Source: Thermoleophilia bacterium
Lineage (GTDB): Bacteria > Actinomycetota > Thermoleophilia > Gaiellales > Gaiellaceae
Assembly (NCBI GenBank): GCA_025935275.1
Contig: JAICVP010000103.1
Location: 1 to 7,401, forward strand
DNA: 7,401 bases
Direction: 5' to 3'
Below are positions 1-7,401 of this stretch, one piece after another. The position numbers were made by a program, and so were the translations under genes. The notes under the pieces are model-generated. The model saw only the letters and a list, made by a program, of their open reading frames with translations, was not told where the DNA came from and ran no database searches. Position 1 is the stretch's first letter. Every line of letters starts with the position of its first letter.

Positions 1-74
1 ACGTACTCCTCGACGACGCGCACGAGGATCTCCTCCTGGCGGGCCGTGAGCACGGGATCAGGTTGTGGCGTCAT
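1..74 (-). CDS. hrcA: Heat-inducible transcription repressor HrcA, N-terminal 24 codons (cut by window edge)
   Basis: The reverse strand from an ATG at 74-72 reads MTPQPDPVLTARQEEILVRV, then VEEY, and stays open to the window edge. LTxRQxxIL followed by a V(V)EEY stretch is the characteristic start of HrcA, the first helix of its winged-helix DNA-binding domain. HrcA represses groESL/dnaK-type heat-shock genes by binding CIRCE operators. The position directly after hemW agrees with the known hemW-hrcA-dnaJ order of Actinobacteria. Only 24 codons are visible, so the dimerisation and GAF-like domains cannot be checked. The start lies 6 bases after the hemW stop. No Shine-Dalgarno sequence stands at a usable distance (an AGG sits 1 base before the ATG). 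A GTG eight codons in (the V of PVLTA) is an alternative start. No CIRCE repeat (TTAGCACTC-N9-GAGTGCTAA) is visible upstream, so autoregulation is not supported here. Confidence 0.82.
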   Translation of the reverse strand, partial: MTPQPDPVLTARQEEILVRVVEEY

Positions 75-80
75 ACCTGG

Positions 81-1192
81 TCAATTGTAGTTATTTGCAG
101 GGATTTCAGCGAGAAGCTCAGCCGTTACTCCGCCCCCGAGGAACCGCCCTCGGCGGGTCAGGAGGAGGCCGTCGCCCTGTCTCTCCACCAGACCGAGCCC
201 TTCGAGCCGGCCGAGGGCCTCGGAGTCCAGCGCAGCCTGCACCTCCGCGAACGGAAGTGGGTCGTCGAGGCGGAGCCCCAGCATCAGCCGCTCCTGCGCC
301 TGCGTCGACGCAGCCAGAGGCTCGAGCTCGCGCGGCGGAGGTTGCCCGTTCGCGAGCGCAGCGAGATAGCGCGGCAGCGCGGGCAGGTTGCGCCACCGGA
401 GGCCGTCGAGGGTCGAAACGGCGCCGATCCCCAGGCCGAGGTAGTCGCGCCCGAGCCAGTAGGCGAGGTTGTGGCGCGCGCGACGGCCTTCCCGGCAGAA
501 GTTGGCGGTCTCGTACCAGCGATAGCCGGCTGCGGTGAGCGTGTCGACGACGAGCTCGAAATATCCCTCCATCGACTCCGCCTGGCGGGCGAGCTCCTCT
601 CCGTGCGCATGGGTAAAGCGGGTGCCCGGCTTCGCTTCCAGCTCGTAGCAGGAGAGGTGCTCGGGGCCGAGGGCTAGAGCCTCGCCGAGGTCCCGTTCGA
701 GGTCGGAGGGCTCCTGGCCGGGGATCCCATAGATGAGATCGAGGCTGACGTTGTCAAAGTTGGCATCACGAAGATGGTAGAAGGCGCGGCGGACGTCGTC
801 AGGACCGGCTCGCCGATCGAGAATGGCCAGGAGGCGCGGCTCGAAGCTCTGCGCGCCCAGTGAGACCCTGGTGACACCCGCCTCCCGCAGAAGCGCGGCG
901 AGCTCTCGCGTCATGGTCTCGGGATTCGCCTCGACGGTCACCTCCTCGGCTGCGGGGAGCGCCTCGAGCAGGCGGCGCAGCTCGGCCGGCCGGGTAAAGG
1001 TGGGCGTGCCTCCTCCGACGAAGACCGTCTCCACCTCGTCTGCGAGCCGACCTCCCTCCAGCTCGAGCTCGCGGAGGACAGCGTCCACGTAGCACCCGTG
1101 GTCCTCGCCCCGGCCGACGAGCGTCACGAAGTCGCAGTAGCCGCAGCGCGCCGCGCAGAACGGCAGGTGAACGTAGAGGTGGCGCACCCCGC

Positions 1193-1196
<4 letters not shown>
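81..1196 (-). CDS. hemW: Radical-SAM haem chaperone HemW (formerly annotated as HemN-like coproporphyrinogen III oxidase)
   Basis: This 371-residue protein is close to the usual HemW length (about 380). The radical-SAM cluster motif CxxxCxYC is at C14, C18 and C21, within HLPFCAARCGYCDF. The residues after it are D-F; true HemN has a further Cys there, and this difference separates HemW from the oxygen-independent coproporphyrinogen dehydrogenase. The SAM-binding GGGTP is at 61-65, followed by VEANPE, SLGAQSF and LDLIYGIPGQ segments and the C-terminal HemW-type winged region. HemW is known to bind haem and to be involved in inserting it into respiratory proteins in the cytoplasm. The chosen ATG overlaps the lepA stop (ATGA) and has GGGGA six bases upstream. 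A longer in-frame ATG at 1337 would only add a low-complexity Arg-rich shadow of lepA. Translational coupling to lepA is likely. The TGA stop lies 6 bases before hrcA. Confidence 0.95.
84..89 (-). promoter_or_regulatory. Candidate -10 element (TACAAT) for hrcA
   Basis: On the minus strand TACAAT, a one-mismatch form of TATAAT, ends 9 bases before the hrcA ATG. It overlaps the last codons of hemW, in an A+T-rich island (about 84-99) that stands out from its G+C-rich surroundings. No convincing TTGACA-like -35 box lies 16-19 bases further upstream. Transcription starting 6-8 bases after the hexamer would give an mRNA with almost no leader. The call rests on sequence resemblance and position only. 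Confidence 0.4.
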
Positions 1197-2976
<1,780 letters not shown>

Positions 2977-2980
<4 letters not shown>

Positions 2981-4581
2981 TCGCCCGTTGTACCGGACCG
3001 GCGACGGAGCGAGAGAAGGGCACGCAGCTCGCGGATCCGCAGGAGGCGCGCGCACAGGAGGTAGACCGCGACCGCGCTCGCGAGCCCCGCGCCGACGGTG
3101 GCCACCTGCGCGAGGAGGGAGCGGCCGAGCAGCTGGTCGAGCCCGTACCAGACGGCGGCCGCGACTCCCGCGGCCACGGCCGAGGCGACGAGGATGCGCG
3201 AATACGAGTGGAGGAGGGCGCGTCCGTCCATGCGCCCGATCCGCCGGCGGAAGACGATCGCGAGCGCCGCGGTCCCGGCTATGTTCACGAACGAGGTGGC
3301 GAGCGGGATCCCCCAGACGCCGTAGCGGTAGAAGGCCGCGTCGAGGGCCGCGTTCACCGCGAGGTTCCCCAGAGCGATGGCGGTCGGCACCCACGGCGAC
3401 TGCAGGCTGAAGAACGCCCGCGTGAGCATCAGCATCGTCCCGTTGAACGTCAGACCGAGCGTGAAGGCGGCCAGCGCGCCCGCCACGACGTGCGTCTGGT
3501 CGGGTGTGAAGGCGCCGCGCTCGTAGATGAGGCGGACGATCGGAACGGCAAGAACCGCCCCGATTGCGCTCGCCGGCATGAGCAGGAACCCGATCTGGCC
3601 GAGACCCATCGAGACGGTCTCGCGGAAGCGGGCCATGTCGCCGCGGGTGGCGAGCCGCGAGAGGCGCGGGAAGAGCACCGTCGCGACCGCGACCGAGAAC
3701 ATGCCCTGCGGGAGCATGTAGATCCTGAACGCAGCGTTGATCGCGCTGGGCGCGATGTTGGGGTCGATGAGCTGCGCGGCGAAGATCCCGTCGATCAGCG
3801 CGTTGACGTTGATCAGGCCGAGCCCGAGCGTCACCGGGATCATCAGCACGAAGACCTGCCTGACCGCCGGGTCGCGCCAGTCGAAGACGAACTGGAGGCG
3901 CCCGCCGAGCCCGCGGAGCCACGGAATCGGCAGGGCAAACTGGATGAGCGTGGCCGCGAGGATGGCGCCCGCGTAGACGTAGAGCTCGTCCGTCCCCTCG
4001 ACCTGCGGGATCCCGATGACGAGGCCGCCGATGATGATCAGGTTCCAGAAGACCGGCGTGAGCGCAGGGATCGTGAAGTGCTCGTAGCTGTTGAGAACTC
4101 CAACGATCACACCGAACAGCCCGAGGAGCAGGACGATCGGGAAGAGGAGCCTGGAGAGCCCGACGAGGAGGTCCTGCTCGTAGGGGAAGGGCGCCATGAT
4201 CCACGGCGCCAGGACGATGAAGAGGAGCGTCACGCTCCCGAGCCCGAGCAGGATGATCCAGAAGAGCGTCGACGCAACACGCCACGCACGGGCCCGCTCG
4301 CCCTTCTCGAGCAGCTCGCTGAAGACGGGGACGAACGCCGAGGAGAGAGCCGCGTCAGCCACGAGCGCGCGCACGGTGTTCGGGATCAGGAATGCGATCT
4401 CGAACGCGTTGATCGGGCCGCGGACGCCGAAGTAGTTACGGGCGACGATCTCGCGGACGAGCCCGAGGACTCGGGAAAGGCCGGTCGCCCCGGCGAAGAT
4501 CGCCGTCGACCACGCGAGGCGCCTCGGCGGCGGTGGCTCGCCGGGAGCCGGGCGCTCAGGTTCGTCCACGGGCCCGAGCAT
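2977..4581 (-). CDS. murJ: Lipid II flippase MurJ (MviN family, MOP superfamily)
   Basis: This 534-residue polytopic membrane protein (E. coli MurJ is about 511) consists of alternating hydrophobic segments compatible with 14 helices. The N-terminal signature GLSRVLGLVREIVARNYFG lies at about 34-52, and IAFLIPNTVR at 62-71. By alignment from memory, R37, R43 and R71 correspond to the cavity arginines R18, R24 and R52 of E. coli MurJ, while N58 falls at the position of D39. The family moves the peptidoglycan precursor lipid II across the cytoplasmic membrane. The first about 20 residues are Pro/Glu-rich and cytoplasmic. The start is uncertain: ATG at 4581 gives this length, but a GTG at 4569 (four codons in) is preceded at 7 bases by TATGCT, so the true protein may be 530 residues. 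Neither start has a good Shine-Dalgarno sequence. The stop overlaps the lepA start by 4 bases, and the gene is divergent from rpsT. Confidence 0.93.
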
Positions 4582-4582
4582 A
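4577..4582 (-). promoter_or_regulatory. Candidate -10 element (TATGCT) for the murJ-lepA-hemW operon
   Basis: The minus strand reads C-TATGCT-CGGGCCC-GTG, putting a TANNNT hexamer exactly 7 bases before a GTG in the murJ frame. The octamer CTATGCTC recurs upstream of holA. No recognisable -35 box was found. If active, it would start the transcript at or next to the GTG (leaderless) and would lie over the longer ATG start at 4581. It is supported by position and by the repeat at holA only. Confidence 0.4.
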
Positions 4583-4612
4583 GGCCAGCGGCCGGAAGCG
4601 CCGGGCTCTTGC

Positions 4613-4618
4613 TAGCAT
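4613..4618 (+). promoter_or_regulatory. Candidate -10 element (TAGCAT) for rpsT
   Basis: TAGCAT lies in the 71-base divergent intergenic region between murJ and rpsT. It ends 34 bases before the rpsT ATG. A start 7 bases after the hexamer falls at base 4625, the first base of the perfect hairpin below. The -35 position (about 4590-4595) is G+C-rich and does not resemble TTGACA. Confidence 0.35.
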
Positions 4619-4624
4619 CCTTCT

Positions 4625-4641
4625 GCCCGCGCAACGCGGGC
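4625..4641 (+). promoter_or_regulatory. Perfect hairpin in the rpsT 5' leader
   Basis: GCCCGCG-CAA-CGCGGGC is a perfect 7-bp, all-G/C inverted repeat with a 3-base loop. It ends 11 bases before the rpsT start codon and is followed by GTTTCTCCGCA, which contains no Shine-Dalgarno sequence. It may be a 5'-end stabiliser, a control element for S20 translation, or a small attenuator-like hairpin, since three T residues follow after one G. The T run is too short for a convincing intrinsic terminator. On the other strand it lies upstream of murJ. Confidence 0.5.
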
Positions 4642-4652
4642 GTTTCTCCGCA

Positions 4653-4919
4653 ATGCCGAACATCCACCAGCAAAAGCGCCGCGTGAAGATCGCCGCCCGC
4701 CAGCGGGACGAGAACCTGCGCTATCGCTCGGCAGCCAAGACGCTCTTCAAGCGCCTCGAGTCGGCCGTCGCCGACGGCGACGAGGACCGGATCGCGACCG
4801 AGCACCGCGAGCTCATCGTCCTGCTCGACAAGGCCGCGTCCAAGCGCGCGATCGACCCGAACAAGGCCGCGCGCAAGAAGTCCCAGGCCGCCCGGCTCGT
4901 CGCCGGCCAGTCCAGCTAG
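4653..4919 (+). CDS. rpsT: 30S ribosomal protein S20
   Basis: This small, strongly basic protein of 88 residues is the usual S20 length (85-90). It begins MPNIHQQKRRVKIAARQRDE, matching the family start M(A/P)NI followed by a basic helix. It continues with the helix around LRYRSAAKTLFKRL, then LLDKAASK and a conserved C-terminal NKAARKKSQAARL segment. S20 is a primary 16S rRNA-binding protein of the small subunit. It is the only plus-strand gene here, divergent from murJ (71-base gap) and convergent with holA. Its TAG stop overlaps the TAG stop of holA within the palindrome CTAG. No Shine-Dalgarno sequence precedes the ATG. A hairpin fills most of the short leader, which is of interest because S20 synthesis is autoregulated in E. 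coli; whether that applies here is unknown. Confidence 0.96.
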   Translation: MPNIHQQKRRVKIAARQRDENLRYRSAAKTLFKRLESAVADGDEDRIATEHRELIVLLDKAASKRAIDPNKAARKKSQAARLVAGQSS

Positions 4920-5884
4920 CTCGAGACCGGCTCCCTCGCGGCCGTGATCTCGAGCAGAGCTCGTTCGAGCTCGAGCTCGTTCGAGACCCGACTCGCGCCC
5001 TTGAGAGCAGCATCGAGCTCCGCGAGGCGAACGATCGCCGCGTCGAGCTCGTCTCGTGAGTAGCGCTCGGCGTGCCCGAGGGCTTTCCGCACCCGGAACT
5101 CGTGCTTCTTCAGGCGCCCGGCGATTTCCTTGGCGCCGAGCCCTTCGTCCGCGAGGGCCTGCACGGCCCGGACCAGGCCGACCTGCGCCGCCAGCCTGAC
5201 CGCGATGAGGAAGGGCTCGACGCCCTTCTCCAGCTCGGCCTCGCAGGCAGCAAGGACCTCGCCGACGTCGCGCGTGCCCCACGCGTCCGAGAGCGCCCAC
5301 GCCGGAGCCTCCGTCAGCGGAACGGCCAGCTCCTCGACCTCGCGGGGGCCGATCTGCTCTCCGCCTGCCCAGGTCGCGAGCTTCTCGACCTCCTGTTCGA
5401 GCAGGGCGATGTCGTCGCCCGCGATCTCGACGAGGCGGCGGGCGGCGTCATCGCTCGCCTGCGCACCCAGGCGCGCGAACTCGCCCCGCACCCAGACCGA
5501 GGGATCCTTCGGCTTCGGCACGTCATACGCGAGCACCTCCCCGCCGCGCCGGGCGACGAGCTTCCCGAGCGCGTCATCCTTGCCCGGCTCCTCGACGACG
5601 AGCGCGACGACGGTTCCCGCGACCGGATCGGCGAGGTACGCATCGAGTGCTTCAACGTCGGCCTTCTTCCATTTTTCGACACCCTGGACCACGATCAGCC
5701 GCCCCGTGGCGAAGAGACCCAGGGAGTTCAGCGCGGCGGTCACGTCTTCGCCCGAGGCCGTCTCGGCGCCGAGGATCTCGACCGCTTCGTCGCCGAACCT
5801 GGTTCGCAGGCGGCGGAGGGCGCGGCCGATCTTCGGGCGATCGGTGCCGGTAAGGAGGTAGACCGGGCGCAGCTCGTCCGCCAT
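4916..5884 (-). CDS. holA: DNA polymerase III delta subunit (clamp loader)
   Basis: This 322-residue protein fits the HolA family (about 320-345). The N-terminal AAA+-like domain opens with VYLLTGTD (8-15), the degenerate P-loop region typical of delta, and continues with ILGAETASGEDVTAALNSLG and LIVVQGVEKWKK. The middle region contains WVRGEFARLG and DDIALLEQEVEKLATW, the family's conserved loop before the third domain. The C-terminal helical domain has EPFLIAVRLAAQVGLVRAVQ and a closing LDAALKGASRVSNELELE. Delta opens the beta sliding clamp for loading at the replication fork. The gene follows comEC with a 15-base gap, as in many bacteria. Its ATG has no Shine-Dalgarno sequence but has TATGCT eight bases upstream. 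An ATG overlapping the comEC stop is in the wrong frame. The TAG stop overlaps the rpsT stop on the other strand, so no separate terminator fits between the two genes. Confidence 0.94.
   Translation of the reverse strand: MADELRPVYLLTGTDRPKIGRALRRLRTRFGDEAVEILGAETASGEDVTAALNSLGLFATGRLIVVQGVEKWKKADVEALDAYLADPVAGTVVALVVEEPGKDDALGKLVARRGGEVLAYDVPKPKDPSVWVRGEFARLGAQASDDAARRLVEIAGDDIALLEQEVEKLATWAGGEQIGPREVEELAVPLTEAPAWALSDAWGTRDVGEVLAACEAELEKGVEPFLIAVRLAAQVGLVRAVQALADEGLGAKEIAGRLKKHEFRVRKALGHAERYSRDELDAAIVRLAELDAALKGASRVSNELELERALLEITAAREPVSS
4957..4985. repeat. Short tandem direct repeat with internal palindrome in the holA 3' end
   Basis: The 13-mer GAGCTCGTTCGAG occurs exactly at 4957-4969 and again at 4973-4985 (period 16). 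The first copy extends to a perfect inverted repeat, GAGCTC-GTTC-GAGCTC (4957-4972). In holA the stretch encodes SNELELER, a Glu/Leu helix, so codon repetition can explain it. It begins 38 bases beyond the rpsT stop codon, so an rpsT read-through transcript would carry the hairpin. There is no T tract. Confidence 0.5.
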
Positions 5885-5892
5885 CGACGCTG

Positions 5893-5898
5893 AGCATA
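5893..5898 (-). promoter_or_regulatory. Candidate -10 element (TATGCT) for holA
   Basis: Within the 15-base gap between comEC and holA the minus strand reads C-TATGCT-CAGCGTCG-ATG. The TANNNT hexamer ends 8 bases before the start codon. The same octamer CTATGCTC stands before murJ. No clear -35 box is seen in the 3' end of comEC. If active, holA would have its own near-leaderless transcript besides read-through from comEC. Confidence 0.4.
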
Positions 5899-5899
5899 G

Positions 5900-7401
5900 T
5901 CATCGCTCCGTCCGGACCGAAAAGGTGGTCCCGTCGGACTCGACCGTAATGCGCCCGTCCTCGTCCGTTCGGTAGACCGCGAGCCCGGAGACCGAGCCCA
6001 GTGCGGAGAGCGTCGACGGCGCCGGGTGTCCGTAGTCGTTTCCTTCACCGACCGAGATGAGCGCGAGTCTCGGGTGCAGGAGCTCGAGCAGATCGTCGAG
6101 CCCGTCGTCCGACGAGCCGTGGTGCGCAACCTTTAGGAGCTCGACCTGGGGCGGATGCAGCGGCAGGGTCACCGGGGACTCGGAGTCGCCGGTGAGCAGC
6201 GCGTCGAACTGCCCGTAGCTCGCGAGCAGAACGACGCCGTGCTCATGTGGGTCCTCGCCGGCCAAGCCCGGCCCGTCGGGCCAAAGAACATGGAGCCGGA
6301 GGGCGCCGAGCTGAAACCGCTGCCCGACCCGCGCCGGCACGATTCGCACGCCACGCCTTCGAGCCTCGCGCTCGAGTGCCTCTTCCTCCGGGCTCTCGGT
6401 CGGCTCGAGCGGATCGAGGACGAAGCCGACCGGGACCGAGTGGACGACGTCGGCGGCCCCGCCGACGTGGTCGCGATGAGGGTGCGTGACGACGAGCGCC
6501 GCAAGCTTCGTGACACCCAGAGAGCGAAGCTGGGCCACGACGCCGGCTTCCGGCGGGCCTTCGTCGACCAGGACCGAGCCGCCTTTCGTCTGGAGGAGCA
6601 CTCCGTCCCCCTGGCCGACGTCGAGCATCACGATCCTCAGACCCGTCGGCGGCGGGGGCGTGTCGTCCGGCCGCAGCCGCCAACCGATCAGGGTCACGGC
6701 GAGCATCGCGGCCAGAACCGCCGCCCGCCGACCGCGTGGAGGTGGGAGTCTGGAAAGCGCGAAGGCGAGAACCGCGAGTGCCGCGAGGGCAGCAAGTGCC
6801 TTCCAGGAAGTCAGCTGTGCGTGCGGAAGCGAGCCGAAGAAGCGTGCGCAGCCTGCGAGGTAGGCGGCGAGCCACCCGTTCACCCAGGCGAGCGCTGACG
6901 CAGCTTCGGGGAGAACAGGGTCAAGCGCAGTCGAGATGAGCGCGAGACCGAGCAGCGGGGCGACGACGAAGCCCGCGACCGCGTTGCTCGCGACGGTGAA
7001 CAGCGGCGCGGCCTGAAAGTGCAGCATGAGGATGGGCGCCGTGATGCCGCCACAGGAGATGGACACCGCGAGCACCGTTGCGAGCCCGCCTGGAACGGGA
7101 TAGCCCGCAAGCCACGCCTCGATCCGCGGCACGAGGAGAAAGATCGAGCCGACGGCGCCGAACGAGAGCTGAAAGCCCGGCTCGAGGAGCGAGTACGGGT
7201 TCCAGGCCAGGAGGACAGCTGCGCCGACGAGCAGGAAGTACCACCGATCGCGCGGCCTGCCGGCGAGCCAGGCCACTGACGCGAGGCCCCCCGCCACGCC
7301 CGCCCGGACGACCGAAGGCTGCCAGCCGACTGCCATCAGATATCCGCCGACCGCAAGCAGAGCGCCGAGCTCACCGATCCAGCGCGAGATCCCTAACAGC
7401 C
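5900..7401 (-). CDS. comEC: ComEC/Rec2-type DNA-uptake channel protein, C-terminal 499 residues (5' end outside window)
   Basis: The reading frame is open to the right window edge without a start, so the N-terminal part, including any OB-fold domain, is missing. The 499 visible residues begin LLGISRWIGELGALLAVGGY and continue with VGWQPSVVRAG and NPYSLLEPGFQLSF (about 67-80), hallmarks of the ComEC transmembrane competence domain. Several hydrophobic helices follow. After a Pro-rich linker comes the metallo-beta-lactamase-like domain: MLDVGQGDG (about 258-266), the metal motif HPHRDH (306-311), LLTGDSE (about 401-407) and VAHHGSS (about 424-430). ComEC forms the inner-membrane channel for single-stranded DNA in natural transformation, and the C-terminal domain is proposed to degrade the non-transported strand. 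The catalytic motifs are intact, so the visible part is not decayed. The gene is followed directly by holA. An internal ATG at 7336 is unlikely to be the real start because it lies within the competence domain. Confidence 0.94.
   Translation of the reverse strand, partial: LLGISRWIGELGALLAVGGYLMAVGWQPSVVRAGVAGGLASVAWLAGRPRDRWYFLLVGAAVLLAWNPYSLLEPGFQLSFGAVGSIFLLVPRIEAWLAGYPVPGGLATVLAVSISCGGITAPILMLHFQAAPLFTVASNAVAGFVVAPLLGLALISTALDPVLPEAASALAWVNGWLAAYLAGCARFFGSLPHAQLTSWKALAALAALAVLAFALSRLPPPRGRRAAVLAAMLAVTLIGWRLRPDDTPPPPTGLRIVMLDVGQGDGVLLQTKGGSVLVDEGPPEAGVVAQLRSLGVTKLAALVVTHPHRDHVGGAADVVHSVPVGFVLDPLEPTESPEEEALEREARRRGVRIVPARVGQRFQLGALRLHVLWPDGPGLAGEDPHEHGVVLLASYGQFDALLTGDSESPVTLPLHPPQVELLKVAHHGSSDDGLDDLLELLHPRLALISVGEGNDYGHPAPSTLSALGSVSGLAVYRTDEDGRITVESDGTTFSVRTER

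Noticed and set aside
75..120. Possible CIRCE operator upstream of hrcA.
   Set aside because: No TTAGCACTC/GAGTGCTAA inverted repeat, or close relative of it, is visible on either strand.
63..677. Plus-strand open frames antisense to hemW (204 and 157 codons).
   Set aside because: Their composition is that of G+C-rich shadows, they lack motifs, and hemW is firmly supported on the other strand.
2981..4285. A 1030-codon minus-strand open frame that fuses an upstream Arg/His/Pro-rich stretch to LepA.
   Set aside because: The upstream part is a shifted frame of murJ with low-complexity composition and no recognisable domain. LepA begins at the GTG at 2980 with the family-typical N-terminus, overlapping the murJ stop.
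4625..4647. Intrinsic terminator between murJ and rpsT.
   Set aside because: The stem is strong but only three T residues follow, after a G. No upstream plus-strand gene needs termination there, and for the minus strand it precedes murJ.
3208..4686. A 492-codon plus-strand open frame antisense to murJ and running into rpsT.
   Set aside because: It is very rich in Glu, Arg and Asp with repeated charged runs, the usual reverse-strand shadow of a G+C-rich gene. It would also cover the divergent promoter region and the rpsT start.
5072..5893. Plus-strand open frames antisense to holA (273 and 243 codons).
   Set aside because: They are shadows of holA with no recognisable family and no ribosome site.
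5652..5903. An ATG overlapping the comEC stop (ATGA) that opens an 83-codon frame.
   Set aside because: It is out of frame with holA and gives a low-complexity Arg/Pro-rich product. The HolA N-terminus at 5884 is clear.

Overview
The window is an ordinary-looking chromosomal housekeeping segment from a high-G+C bacterium (roughly two-thirds G+C or more by eye, coding density close to 100%). The neighbourhood comEC-holA ... lepA-hemW-hrcA is the arrangement known from Actinobacteria. The S20 sequence and G+C-rich codon use suit a deep-branching actinobacterial lineage such as Thermoleophilia. That placement is inference from gene order and general sequence character, not from a database search.

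Layout from right to left (most genes read leftward on the minus strand): the C-terminal part of comEC (DNA-uptake channel, cut by the right window edge); holA (DNA polymerase III delta, clamp loader); rpsT (ribosomal protein S20), the only plus-strand gene, convergent with holA and divergent from murJ; then murJ (lipid II flippase), lepA (EF4 GTPase), hemW (radical-SAM haem chaperone) and the first 24 codons of hrcA (heat-shock repressor, cut by the left edge). murJ-lepA and lepA-hemW overlap by 4 bases each (GTGA and ATGA), so these three look like one translationally coupled operon. hrcA follows 6 bases after the hemW stop.

No mobile element, CRISPR array, tRNA, rRNA or clearly new multi-gene system is visible, and no gene-free stretch exceeds 71 bases. 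The most informative signals are small. Three minus-strand genes (hrcA, murJ with a GTG start, holA) have a CTANNNT -10-like element ending 7-9 bases before the start codon and no good Shine-Dalgarno sequence, which suggests leaderless or near-leaderless transcription. The murJ and holA elements share the octamer CTATGCTC. rpsT has a perfect 7-bp hairpin placed where its transcript would begin and also lacks a Shine-Dalgarno sequence. rpsT and holA share the palindrome CTAG as overlapping stop codons on opposite strands. A divergent rpsT/murJ pair sits between holA and lepA.
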